64,000 bases of DNA from Liopterus haemorrhoidalis (taxonomy: Eukaryota; Arthropoda; Insecta; Coleoptera; Dytiscidae): positions 4,316,279 to 4,380,278 of the forward strand of contig OZ020622.1 in NCBI GenBank assembly GCA_963971575.1, in the 5' to 3' direction. Below the pieces are notes generated by a model. It made no database searches. It was not told the DNA's origin and saw only the letters and a program-made list of their open reading frames with translations. Of this stretch, positions 53,109-63,031 are shown piece after piece. Position numbers and translations under genes: made by a program. Every line of letters starts with the position of its first letter. The stretch's first letter is position 1.

Positions 53109-54120
53109 TATGTCTCTATAAAAATATGTACAAAATGAAATCTGGGATGAGGATTAAGACTTTTGCCTGACCTAAAGTTTCTTGAAAATTAAAAAAAAAT
53201 CAACCACATGTCTCTATCTCTGACCGTTTTGAAACCATGATGTTTTAAATTCACACAAAATTTAGCGAATCATTCTAAACGTTTTTGATATTATCGGAGC
53301 TACCATCCCAAATACATGAGTTCAGTTTAGTGCATTTGTATCAATAGGGTAGAAATACCTAATTTCCATTAAAGGGGGGAAGTTTTATGTAAATATTTGC
53401 CAAAACCTCGCATATATCCCCATAATAATTTAATTATCAAACAATCAAAAGCTTCATAAAATGGCCAATTTGTAAACATGTTTGGATAAGCATTTGCAGC
53501 GATGAAACAAGAGTTTGGTAATTTTTTGGATGCAAGACCAGTAATGTTACACCATATGATGCAAGCAAGAAGTTAAAATTTAACATAAATTTAAAGTTTT
53601 TGGATATTAAAACCGCATTAACCCAATAAGTGCACTGAAGTGATTATTTATTAAAACTAGAGAACTATGCGCGAAAATTAAATCCACAAACTGAAGGAAA
53701 AGACGAGGTTATGCACGACATCAAAAAATTTGCGAACCAGCACCGTAAAACTTTATAAGAAATTATATTACATTTTAACTGTCACCTTCGAAACACTGCC
53801 CTTGTGACCCTTACACAGAAGTGTCTTCAGGTCTGCCCCCCCCCCAGGAGCGTACAATTTCGGTGTTGAACGAAGGTGTACAGTCAACTATTCGAAGGAA
53901 ATTCTTGTCTTCTCGCTGTATTTTTCAGTTTTCAGATTTAGTTAGACGCGCCAATATAATTAGAAATAAAATTCGTAAAGTTTGAAATTTTTTACGGTAT
54001 ACCTACTTAGAACTTTTTGACGTACGAGCGCTATTTGTGTTATTTATAGTAATTTGAAAAAAATTATCTCTGCTAAAAATTGAATTAAATCGTTAACATA
54101 TTCGAGCGATTATTTTTTCC
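53109..54120. other. No gene recognised
   Basis: The 'caaccacatgtctctatctc' phrase at 53195-53235 matches the low-complexity tract at 17.2-17.5 kb. A C run lies at 53837-53845. Otherwise nothing supported. Confidence 0.4.
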
Positions 54121-54124
54121 AACT

Positions 54125-54570
54125 TTCGACGTGCATTAATCCAACAACAGTGCATCGATGAATTTAATTCGACTTTTGGAGATGAAGCACCATCAAGGAC
54201 TATTGTTTATTGATGGTTTGCCGACTTCTATCGACCGTAGTACGCTTAAGGACGAATTTCGTGAAGATCGTCCTAAATCCGTTTTTGTTTCGGAAAACAT
54301 TGATGCTGTGCGTGAACTGATACTGCAAGATCGTCAAATTGAGGTATCCTTGGGCATTAGTGGGAACAGCATACATTCACTATCGCATGAACACTTGGCC
54401 GCCAAAAAGATTTGTTTGCGTTGGATCCCACATAATTTGATAATCAGAATGGAAAATGCCTCAAACGGAGTGGAAAAAGTGCTTCGAAAATTGGTTCAAA
54501 CACATGCAAAAGTGTATTGATCTTCATGGAGAATATTTTGAAAAACAATAAAGCCCTTTTTGTTGAAAAA
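54125..54570 (+). pseudogene. Mariner of a third family, internally deleted
   Basis: Pieces: an HTH-like start (QQCIDEFNSTFGDEAPSRT), KDEFREDRPKSVFVSENIDA, VRELILQDRQIEVSLGISGN, AAKKICLRWIPHNL. The sequence then jumps to a C-terminus in another frame: MPQTEWKKCFENWFKHMQKC, IDLHGEYFEKQ and stop (about 54551). All three catalytic Asp residues fall in the deleted middle. Codons differ clearly from the 32198-type family. Confidence 0.82.
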
Positions 54571-54949
54571 TAATTGTTTTTGATCTAAATCCCCATCCTA
54601 ACCCTAGGCATTTTACGTCATTCTTGAGACTTAATTTCTGTCTCAATAATCTCATAGGCACTACGTTATAATAAATATTAGTAAAAATGAATCGCTGGCT
54701 ATTTTAATAAATGGTCTTACGCCTTTATAGAGATGAACATTTTTATTAGCTTATAGAATAAAAAACATAAAATGAATAAAAGTAGTAGTAAAAATAATTT
54801 AAAAAGTTACAAATTATAATACGTTAAACTCAAACAAACATTTCTTGGTCAAATATTGGTCAAAATAGATCTTATTATAATATATTTTCTGTAAATAATT
54901 TGCAGTTGAATAAAAATAATTAAATTTTTACTAATTATTGTTTAGTTAT
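54571..54949. other. No gene recognised
   Basis: AT-rich spacer of about 380 bp. Confidence 0.4.
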
Positions 54950-55535
54950 GTCAACAACTAGTTATAGCCGGACAGACTTCTCGTGGTCGGGCGTGGCTTA
55001 TGGTGCTCATAGAGACGGCACTGTGGAAGGCAGTGTCAGATACAGAGAACAGTCAAAGGAACAAGTTCACATTCTTACACGTGTACATTATATTTATCAG
55101 TTAGGTACGTCTACAAACACAAGTTCCTCCCATTACAGTCGAACAACAAAACTATAGAAACGTAGCTGCTTGATTTAAGTGATTACTGCATTTGACGTTC
55201 ACTTTGTCGACATGTTTATTGTCCAGAGCACCCCCGTACCGCGTCTTTTTCCAAACTCCACCAATTTCAAGTGTAAATAATAAAGGCTTACAAAAATCAA
55301 GAACATTGCTAATTATTTCTCGACTTTGACTATTAATAGCACCACCTAGTTTGCTTTTTGTCTCCATGATTTTAATATTTAATATATTTTGAATATTGCG
55401 CTTATGCACTTGACTGTAATAGCGTGTGTAGGAAATAATGCAATTCGCCAAAGTTATAATCCCCACTACAAATTTCACGCGCATGTTCCACGCCCGGCCA
55501 CGAGAGATCTGTCCGGCTGTAGATAACAACAAATA
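54950..55535 (-). mobile_element. TIR element with an HTH-like N-terminal remnant
   Basis: Left AGCCGGACAGACTTCTCGTG then GTCGGGCGTGG; right, read inward, AGCCGGACAGATCTCTCGTG then GCCGGGCGTGG, about 40 bp in all. On the minus strand METKSKLGGAINSQSREIIS then NVLDFCK (about 55305-55380) resembles the N-terminus of an uncharacterised insect transposase (xKLGxxxNSQSREIIxxVxxFC, from recall). It is cut short soon after. Superfamily is not resolved and no clear target duplication was seen. Confidence 0.6.
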
Positions 55536-55609
55536 CAAAAAGTCTTGACCATGTAGGATTTTTATTAAATGACTTATTTGATTAAAAGCGAAAAGTTGGG
55601 GGATGTAAA

Positions 55610-55654
55610 GTTAATGTCAAAATTGTATCGCGGACCCCAGTTTAAGAACCGCTG
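55610..55654. mobile_element. hAT-type right end (solo)
   Basis: GCGGACCCCAGTTTAAGAAC then CGCTG is the usual end of hAT MITEs; no matching left end or duplication was found. Confidence 0.4.
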
Positions 55655-55694
55655 TACTAAAAGAAAATTAAAATATGTTTAAGCATCTTATAAA

Positions 55695-55890
55695 CATAGG
55701 GTGACCATTTTCTTAAGAAGGCAATGCGAGACGGAGCAAAAAAAAGGTCCTCATCTCTCAAATCCAAGTGAAGAGCAAAAAAAAGGTCTTCACTTCCCAA
55801 ATCCAAGTGAAGAGTAAAAAAAAGGTCCTTACCTCCCAAATCCAAATGCGGGACAAAATGTTAAAATGCGGGACGAATGGTCACCCTATG
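55695..55890. mobile_element. MITE with CATAGGGTGACCATT ends and internal 44-47-bp repeats
   Basis: Left CATAGGGTGACCATTTTCTT, right AATGGTCACCCTATG. TAAA precedes the left end and follows the right end. The inside holds three tandem units of the type AAAAAAAGGTC ... CTCCCAAATCCAAGTGAAGA. The repetitive open stretch on the minus strand is a by-product of these units. Confidence 0.8.
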
Positions 55891-55954
55891 TAAACAAAGT
55901 ATAGTAATCTTATAAAATTAAACAATACACCTTACCCTGTGAAGCCTGTGAACA

Positions 55955-56005
55955 TTTCCATGGAACCCTAGTATTTCCGCAGACCCCACTTTGGGAAACA
56001 CTGCA
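55955..56005. mobile_element. hAT-type right end (solo)
   Basis: GCAGACCCCACTTTGGGAAA then CACTG resembles a hAT MITE end; a partner end was not found. Confidence 0.4.
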
Positions 56006-56666
56006 ATAGAGGGTTAAAATTGTTGTCCCAATATTCAGAGGTTTGGTAAACTTTTTGCTGACTCAATCTCAGTTCCCATTAATCGATTTTAACAATATCT
56101 TAGGTAATAAATTGTCTTATTATCGTATCTTACAATCTGCCATTTCGTATCAATCATCGTAAAAAACATTAATGAGAATACGTTCTGGAACAGTATAACA
56201 AGTAAGATCCAATTACTCGTCTACAATGGTTTTTGCGGTGTCAATTGTCAAGTTAGGGATGCCTCTGGCGAAGTGTACGAGTTTGGTGTGGTGCAAGTAA
56301 AGCAGACGTGACATACATTCGAGTATCGAATGCATTAGTGCATCTGTAGGACTAGAATAGTGAATCGAAACCTTCAGGGAACACTTTACCAATTGATAGA
56401 TCTGAATAGTTCTCTTACATGGTTCTGTTTCTTCGATTATTTTTCTTTAAAATATTACTTGTTCTACTTTAAAATGTTACTTCGATCTGAACATTTTCAA
56501 ACTATTAAAGTAAAAATTGGGGCCATTAAAACAACTGTGTCTCCAAGGACTGTGTCCAAATCCTTGCTGACACTACTGTGCCGTTTTGATTAAAAGAGAA
56601 GCGAACTGCACGCTTTGCACAATACCTAGCATGTGTAACAACAAACAAGTGAAATTATCTGATAAG
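56006..56666. other. No gene recognised
   Basis: Contains a 77-codon open stretch (56360-56593) with a hydrophobic start but no recognisable family. Confidence 0.4.
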
Positions 56667-56879
56667 TACGGAGTGATTATTTAATGGCGAGACGACGTCA
56701 CTGGAAGTTTTAATAATTTGCCGTTTCATACACATCGTAGCAGGCGATTATGCGCGCATTCGCATAATCTTTTTTTCTTCATAATCAAATTTTCTTCAAG
56801 GTTATTATAGTCATAGTATTCTGCTAGGAGGCACGTAAAATTCAGTGACGTCGTCTCGCCATTAAATAATCACTCTGTA
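56667..56879. mobile_element. MITE, 209 bp, TA target duplication
   Basis: Element 56669-56877. Left CGGAGTGATTATTTAATGGC then GAGACGACGTCACTG; right is its inverted copy ending AATAATCACTCTG. TA flanks both ends (56667-56668, 56878-56879). Confidence 0.9.
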
Positions 56880-56882
56880 CTG

Positions 56883-57650
56883 TAAAAAATTTATGTGAAG
56901 TGTGAATTTTCGCACATAGCAGGGTTTCGTACGTATATAATAAGTGAAAGCGGCATGCTGAGTGTGTAGGACAAATTTTGCTTTGTAGTAATCACGGCAA
57001 AATGAACGATCTTTTTAAAATAATTTATCGTCTGTTAATCTAATAGCTTTAAAAACAAATTTTATATTAAAGTATTTTTTTGTTAATTTTAATTCGAATA
57101 CCTAATACCTACCATTATTTAAGTTTCTAAATATGTGCAGTATTGTTTTTATATAGCAAGGTTCATTAAGATTTTGAAAATTTCGCCTATGGCTTCCATT
57201 GGTTGTTTACATGACACAGAGAATCAAAATATAATTCCAACAATTCCAATTGGTTATTAAATTTACGCTCTTAAAAATTAAATGCAACATTTGCCAAAAT
57301 ATAACTAGAATTTTGACAAAATAATTTAAACAAAATAAAAATGAAAAAAAAAAAACAAAAAAAAATTGTCTCCTCTGCCCGGGAGCGAACCCTAGAAATC
57401 TGGGTAGCTAGCGAGCAAGCTAACCATTAGACCAGGATACGCCTTCCAATATAACGTGTTATATAACTATAATTTTTGTGTATCGTCAACCAAATAACAC
57501 AAAAAATGCGTTATTTTCCGAAATCATAATCTGATCAAAAATTCCCGTTGTACTATTCCGGTTCACACAAATATACATTACTTAGAATTTTTCTCGATTT
57601 TTAGTTTGAACCATTAGGGCTACAGGGCGTGGGACAGTTTTAAAAAATTT
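56883..57650 (-). repeat. Family E repeat, subtype 2, copy f, fused to family A
   Basis: Hairpin GTGTGAATTTTCGCAC at about 56899; the subtype-2 block (AAGCGGCATGCTGAGTGTGT) at about 56948. The tRNA-like module is at 57368-57440. The 5' part runs to GGGCTACAGGGCGTGGGACA (57607) and then switches within a few bases into family A at about 57650. Confidence 0.82.
57368..57440 (-). other. tRNA-like module of family E copy f
   Basis: The minus strand reads TATCCTGGTCTAATGGTTAG (A box), CTTGCTCGCTAGCTACCCAG, then TAGGGTTCGCTCCCGGGCAG (good B box, GGTTCGCTCC). It is the best A/B box pair of the family. Confidence 0.68.
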
Positions 57651-57654
57651 TCGC

Positions 57655-57982
57655 AAAAATCTTAAAATCGACACGAGTAAACCCCCATTTATAGTCAACC
57701 GATTTTTACCAAAAGTTGATCAACTCGTGCCATTGATGTCAGAAGCTTAAATATGAAGTTTCATAAAAATCCTTTTAGCCGAAATTGCTCTGCACGTGTA
57801 CACAGACAGACAGACACAGACGGACGGACGGTCAGACAGACAGACAGACCGACAGACATCATGCTAAAAATAGTCAAAACGTTATGTAGGGACCTCAATT
57901 CGTGGAGATCCACCGAAATCTCGAAATGTCAAAATCGGTATGATCACAATACCTCCCTTATATATGTTGGCGGTCGGTAAAA
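57655..57982 (-). repeat. Family A repeat, partial copy with microsatellite core
   Basis: TCTTAAAATCGACACGAGTA through GCACGTGTACACAGACAGAC, the GACA/GACG core at 57803-57856, then GGGACCTCAATTCGTGGAGA and GGCGGTCGGT at the end. The hairpin half is missing, replaced by family E. Confidence 0.82.
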
Positions 57983-58176
57983 ATTTTGAAATTCCATATA
58001 GCCTATGTTTGAATCCTAGTTTTACTGTATTATCGTACCAAATTTCGTGAAAATATATACAGCGATTTTTGTTTTAATCTCGGACAGACAGATAGACAAA
58101 AATTAATTTTTGCTGATATCGAATTATAATCATCTGAAATGTGTAGAAATCAAATATAAAGCCGCAAAAACAGATA
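57983..58176. repeat. Short microsatellite-associated sequence
   Basis: ACCAAATTTCGTGAAAATAT then CGGACAGACAGATAGACAAA has the style of a GTCT-core repeat end from yet another family. Single copy in this window. Confidence 0.35.
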
Positions 58177-58178
58177 TA

Positions 58179-58336
58179 CAGATCAATTCTGTAAAAAGTT
58201 ATTGTGTAATAACGTTACTACAAGATAAAATATTATAAAAAGTATAATGACTTCCATTCATGATAGTAACTGACCTTGCTCATAGTGACATATTTAGTTA
58301 CTATTATTATAGTAACTGAGTTACAGAATTGGTCTG
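58179..58336. mobile_element. Small MITE-like inverted repeat
   Basis: Ends CAGATCAATTCTGTAA and TTACAGAATTGGTCTG are inverted copies with one mismatch, 158 bp apart in total. No clear target duplication. Confidence 0.6.
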
Positions 58337-59449
58337 ACAGCCACCAGTTTTATTAACATAGATAAATCTTAATTTTTACCCCCAAGCATTAAAAGTACTT
58401 GTCTTCTCTGTGGTTGTTTTTTTCTTAATATTTGTTGTTTTAGTTAAATATACTGTGTTATCTAGGGTTGTCCGCCCTAAAAGTTAACTGCTTTATTACC
58501 CCAAGTACATAAGGTGGTGTTATGTCCCTTAAGGGGGCGATTTCTGCCCTAAATGTGGTAAAAGGAAACCACCCTATGTTACATTTCAGGGAAATTGAAC
58601 ATAGGAATTTTTTTCAGCAGGATAATGAAACATTATCAGGAACTAAAGTCACATAAAATTGAACAATTATGTGTTAAAATTGCCTTTATGTTTCACACAT
58701 TTTATGGAGGGTGTAACTTGTATAATTTCACCATAAATATCACGATTTATTACCTAATAATTTCGCATAAAATCAATTTTATAATCGAGTACAAGGTTTC
58801 ATCAAAAAAAATTCGGACACTTGAGTGGCAAAGCCGGAAAATCGAACCAGAAACCAACCCCGGAACCCCAGGAACCTTACTAAAATTACAAAACCTTATA
58901 TTATAAACGTATTTTTTTGAAAAAATGTCTATCTCTAAAATTAAAAAATTGTTTTTAACATATGTGACTGATAAGGCAGATATAGTACTTTGTTTCTTGA
59001 CCTCCGGCACTTTATAAAAGCCGCGTTGTCAGTGTTTCCGTTTATTATTACTGTTTAATCAAATTTTGAGAGGAGGGTGAGAATTCGGATAGAAAGGGAA
59101 TTTAATCTCACAGAAGACACCTCAAATTTATTACAAAAAAATGTCGTTTAATATAATAAATACGTCAACACTTGTGCAAAAAATTGAAAAGACTGAATCG
59201 ATAAAAGCGAATAGGTTGACATCCCTTCAATGGGCTTATCCGAATTTTTTACTGATAGAAAACCGACGATACTTTTTGTTGAAACTCAATAAAAATACAT
59301 CAACAGAATATGAATGGAAAATATAGACTGGACTCAACAAGAAAAAAATAGCAGACTATTTCAAAACTAAAGTTTAAGTAACCAAGCAAGATATAACAAG
59401 GGTGGTAACAATAAAATACAAGAATTTTCATGTGATTTAAAAAAAAATT
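58337..59449. other. No gene recognised
   Basis: About 1.1 kb. Open stretches 58595-58906 and 59141-59326 (plus) have no recognisable domain. Nothing else supported. Confidence 0.45.
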
Positions 59450-59492
59450 ATGTGAAGTGTGAATTTTTACACATTTTAGGATTTTGTAGTGT
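59450..59492 (-). repeat. Solo family E 3' end
   Basis: TTATGTGAAGTGTGAATTTT then TACACATTTTAGGATTTTGT. It directly abuts family B copy 3. Confidence 0.7.
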
Positions 59493-59494
59493 GG

Positions 59495-60905
59495 GGGCAT
59501 TTCTAGGATCGGTCGAAAGGTCACGGTTGGCTGAATGAATTTAAATATTTCCATTATACTTCATGGTACTTACTTTGATGTCCGTGCAAGTTTTCTTTTA
59601 TTGAGTGTGCGTTATTTTCATGATATTGTTTATTTATTTATTGTCTAATTTATTGTTTTTATTATGTAGCTTAGACATTTAGATGGGCTGTGTTAGGCGC
59701 AAATAGCCTCTGTTGCTGTGCGCCAAAAATTTTAACTAACTAACTAAGTACTTACTTTGAAAGGCCCTTCCACCTATTGGGTTCCAAGACTTGCGAGCGG
59801 AATCAATCCTGAAACACTAAAGGTTCGCTTATTGGTTGCTTAGATTCTTTATGACAGGTTTGAATTAAAGTCTGCATTTTACTTAATCTACGTTTAATGT
59901 TTAATTAAGATTAAAGTTAATAATTACACTAGAACTTACAATTAATTATGGCTACGAAATCCCATGAGAGACACTCCACAAAAACCGTACAATCACCGTA
60001 CACCACAGAAGCTTCTTAAACACCTCACAAGCCGTTAAACATCTCACAACTTTCACAGTGTTTAACCCGTTATCGAGGTTCGTTCATTTCATCAAAACTG
60101 TCCTCAATACTTCCAGACTACTTCTGGTTCACAGGGTATCTCAACCAAAAATGCTTGGGAGCTTTTTTCGACTCCGGTGATGGTTTACTCACGACTCCCC
60201 GTCTCCCACAAGATTTTCCCAGCCGTTTTTTTGAAATTAATAATTTGATCTCTGAACCCCACTTTTTATGGTCCTAAAAATAATCAGCTCTCCAATTAAT
60301 AACAAAAACCTTTTAACTTATCTTGAAGACTCATATTTCTATTCCCAATAATTCATAAACCCAAATAATTAATTTTGACTCTAATTACCTACGAAATCTA
60401 TATCACTGAAAATATAGATCGCATATCAACATCTGTGTAAACATTCGAACATGTACTGGAGATAAACGGTGACAACATTTTAAACAAATCATATAATATA
60501 GGACCGTAAATTCTACCCTTATCTCTCAACATTTAACTAATAAAATATGTGATAGCTCAACTAATTTTTGAGGATGTTTATCTTAAAATAGATTAGTTGT
60601 TATATTTAAATAATTTGAATATTTTTAAATAATTGAATAATTTTATTTTAAATAATAATGAAATTTTATTTCTGAGATTACCGCTCCCATATTTAGGCAA
60701 AGGCAAAGATTTAAAAAATAAATATTCATTGATACAATAAATATGTGATTTTTTAGTTCACTGTGTCTCCCTTATACAAAATAATGTATTTTTTGTTTTG
60801 GTTTTTAAGAAAAAAATTCAACGTGGCACTTATGTTTCATGGGCCGTTAAAACACTACTCGCGGACCCTTAAACGGTCCGTGGACGCCCGGTTGAGAAAC
60901 GCTGT
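59495..60905. repeat. Family B interspersed repeat, copy 3, with LINE tail inserted
   Basis: GGTCACGGTTGGCTGAATGA (59519) matches copy 1 (3343). GCGAGCGGAATCAATCCTGA, TTATTGGTTGCTTAGATTC and TACACTAGAACTTACAATTA follow in order. The right end CCGTGGACGCCCGGTTGAGA then AACGCTG (60889-60905) is hAT-like. The left end is lost against the E fragment. Confidence 0.65.
59567..59760 (+). mobile_element. LINE 3' end, same family as 40738-41827
   Basis: The insert 59580-59747 ends GTGCGCCAAAAATTTTAACT then AACTAACTAAG. GTACTTACTTTGA is duplicated at 59567-59579 and 59748-59760. It contains only 3' UTR (AGATGGGCTGTGTTAGGCGC). It lies inside family B copy 3. Confidence 0.9.
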
Positions 60906-61465
60906 ACTAGCTACTTCTACATCTAAAACCCAATTAAGACTTTTTTTCTGTGTGTAAGTGTGTGTGTGTTTTTTTTTGTTGAAAGTGTATTGTAGCTATC
61001 AACTCATACTTTTAGAGAAGGATCAGTTACCTTTTTCGGCCGTAAAACGAGGCATTTATCCCTCTTACGGACTGAAATAAGACTTTACCACTTGCGTTCT
61101 ACACTAGGTTACAGTAATAAACTTTAGGAGCAATAAAATAAATTGTTATTTATTTATATGGGCCTAAAATTTGACCAAGAGTTTTCAAAATGATTTAGAG
61201 TTGATTAGTTAACTAAATATATTGCAAAAGTAAAATCTTCCACCACAGAATACAAGTTTCTTATACAAAACTAACCTAAATAAAATTTACAACAATATTC
61301 GACATTATGTCTATAAAAAAATCCGACTGTACAGAAAATTTTACGGCGAATTTTTATGGATCCAATGGGTTCGTTTTGCAAATTAATAATAAATATCCTG
61401 CAACAATTTTTCGTATTTTTTAAAAGGTATTTTTGGGATTTAAATAACTTATATTTGGTTTTGTC
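60906..61465. other. No gene recognised
   Basis: A GT-repeat/T run lies at 60955-60980. Nothing else supported. Confidence 0.4.
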
Positions 61466-61502
61466 ATGACGCATCGAAATGTTTGACATTTCGATGCGTC
61501 AT
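61466..61502. repeat. Perfect 16-bp stem hairpin
   Basis: ATGACGCATCGAAATG, loop TTTGA, then CATTTCGATGCGTCAT. The stem is perfect and GC-richer than the surroundings. It may be the tip of a palindromic element; no run of T suggesting termination is present. Confidence 0.8.
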
Positions 61503-61724
61503 TTATTTTGATAAGATTGTTAATAGCCCAAAACCTTCATCAAAAAATGCACTATAGAATATATATCATCACTATAATAAATATATATAAATGCATTATA
61601 TCATCAAAGAATGCCACTTGATCTCGTGTCCTTTACAAAAATTAAATATTTTTGACCCGCAGCACATATACATATGAACAGAATATATATGAGAAAAACC
61701 CCATGATGGAGAATGTAAATACAC

Positions 61725-61946
61725 TCAAAAAGACTCAAAATTTTCTGCATGCAAGCGGAAATGTACTTTAAATTGATTTGTAGTCATGTTTGGAACAGTA
61801 CTCTCTGCATATTCAAACACTTTTTCCAAAATATTTTCTGGTTTGGAAAATTCTTCTGAATTGTCTTCCTCATCAAATAAAATTTGTTTTATATTACATA
61901 AAAGCATCCCAAAACCTTCATGTGTCATTTTTATATTATCGTACAA
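61725..61946 (-). pseudogene. Possible Harbinger-type transposase scrap
   Basis: The minus strand reads MTHEGFGMLLCNIKQILFDE, then EDNSEEFSKPENILEKVFEY, AESTVPNMTTNQFKVHFRLH, AENFESF and stop. MTxxQFKxHFRL..xxF recalls the start of Harbinger transposases (xxFKxHFRMTxxxFE). The match is short. It lies 180 bp left of the Harbinger element at 62123 but outside its TIRs. Confidence 0.35.
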
Positions 61947-62175
61947 AACAAGTAGCAGGAGACAGACTTCATGTAATCAAACATATAATTTATTGGTTTA
62001 CAAAAATAAAAGGTTATAATAACAAGAATAACTGCACAATCTGAACAAAGCGTTCGTCTTTGACTTTCTTGCACAGTTTGCACAGTGGCCACGTGACAAA
62101 AAACTTGCACGGCGTAGAGTTAAGGATTCCACACACCAAAGCGGCCGCGGTGGCGGCCACGGTGGCGATAATGTA

Positions 62176-62316
62176 GCGGCCTAACGCAACCTATACAATA
62201 CAATGAGACCACGCACATACAAGCGTTCCGCTATCTGAGAACGCCACCGACTGCAGCGTTCAGTCTAGCGATCACCAAACACTGGCGGCCAAACTCGACA
62301 AGTTGCGTTAGGCCGC
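62176..62316. repeat. Internal inverted repeat (possible nested MITE)
   Basis: GCGGCCTAACGCAAC (62176-62190) and GTTGCGTTAGGCCGC (62302-62316) are perfect inverse copies, 141 bp overall, much richer in CG than the rest. Confidence 0.7.
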
Positions 62317-62365
62317 GCGATATTCATTGTTTATATACCACAGAGTGAATATATTTAAGAAAATA

Positions 62366-62516
62366 ATGTCGAAAATAGATAATTTAACAGAAAAAATCAT
62401 AGATCAGTAAAGGATCATTTAATTTTGTATGACTTAGCACATCCTGATTACAAGAATATTAGGAAAATAAATAAAGTGTGGGACGAAATAGGAAAAGTTT
62501 TGGAAATTGATTGTAA
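62366..62516 (+). pseudogene. MADF-domain protein remnant (Harbinger second ORF)
   Basis: The ATG at 62366 opens MSKIDNLTEKIIDQ and a TAA. A frame change then gives KDHLILYDLAHPDYKNIRKI, NKVWDEIGKVLEIDCK. This is a MADF/Myb-like domain (xxHPxLYDxxHPDYKNxxKxxxxWxEIGxxLxID) of the type encoded by the accessory ORF of PIF/Harbinger transposons, which helps the transposase bind DNA. It is interrupted at 62514 by a family C MITE, right after DCK. Frameshift and insertion make it inactive. Confidence 0.75.
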
Positions 62517-62859
62517 AGTCTGTTCCAAACGATTAGGCGGAACTAGATTTTGCAATCTAGTTACTTTCATCGTTTAAATAATGCTTTTCAGCCGTTTTGT
62601 TTAAGCTTTGTAAATCATACTTGCAACAAACATTTTTTGGTTAAGGTTAATATCATTTTAAAATGTCATTTTCTTTATATTTTGATTTTTTGTGTCATTC
62701 TTAATACAAATATCCCATTTATTTATTTTTTGTCATTAAAATATGTAAGAAAATTAATTTAAGTTTGACATATGTCATTTCGTTTCCATGGTTTCATTGT
62801 TGGAATTTTATATTTTAACATTCCAAAGGGGAAAAATGAAATAACCCAAGCAAGGTCCA
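62514..62859. mobile_element. Family C MITE, right-truncated copy
   Basis: AAGTCTGTTCCAAACGATTA then GGCGGAACTAGATTT (62516-62547) matches 7979-8015. Similarity continues to CAAGCAAGGTCC (about 62858), where the last ~60 bp of the 7978-8384 copy are missing. Inserted in the MADF remnant. Confidence 0.85.
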
Positions 62860-62951
62860 ATATTATCATACAACTATATACCGTGATTCACTAACTGATC
62901 GCTACCGCTACCGCCACTCCCACCGCGTTAGTGTGAGGAGACCTGATCGCT

Positions 62952-63012
62952 ACCGTGGCCGCCACCGTGGCCGCCACCGTGGCCGCCACCGCGGCCGCCA
63001 CCCCGGCCGCTT
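62952..63012. repeat. 12-bp GC-rich tandem repeat
   Basis: GTGGCCGCCACC units, about five, becoming GCGGCCGCCACC and CCGGCCGC toward the TIR. The glycine/histidine-rich open stretch on the minus strand is a by-product. It is part of the Harbinger terminal region, which has a single such unit on the left. Confidence 0.88.
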
Positions 63013-63031
63013 TGGTGTGTGGAATCCTTTA

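Larger units (their letters stand above)
62120..63031 (+). mobile_element. PIF/Harbinger element with TTA duplication, MADF remnant and nested inserts
   Basis: Element 62123-63028 (906 bp). Left AGGATTCCACACACCAAAGC then GGCCG; right CGGCCGCTTTGGTGTGTGGA then ATCCT; TTA at 62120-62122 and 63029-63031. Inside are an inverted pair (62176-62190 and 62302-62316), a MADF-domain remnant, a family C MITE and a GC-rich 12-bp repeat near the right end. No DDE transposase remains. Confidence 0.9.

Noticed and set aside
55657..55845. Minus-strand ORF with repeated LDLG/SEDLFFALHL units
   Set aside because: By-product of the tandem units inside the 55695-55890 MITE.
58595..58906. 103-codon plus-strand ORF
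   Set aside because: AT-driven composition, no recognisable motif, and an equally long ORF on the opposite strand.
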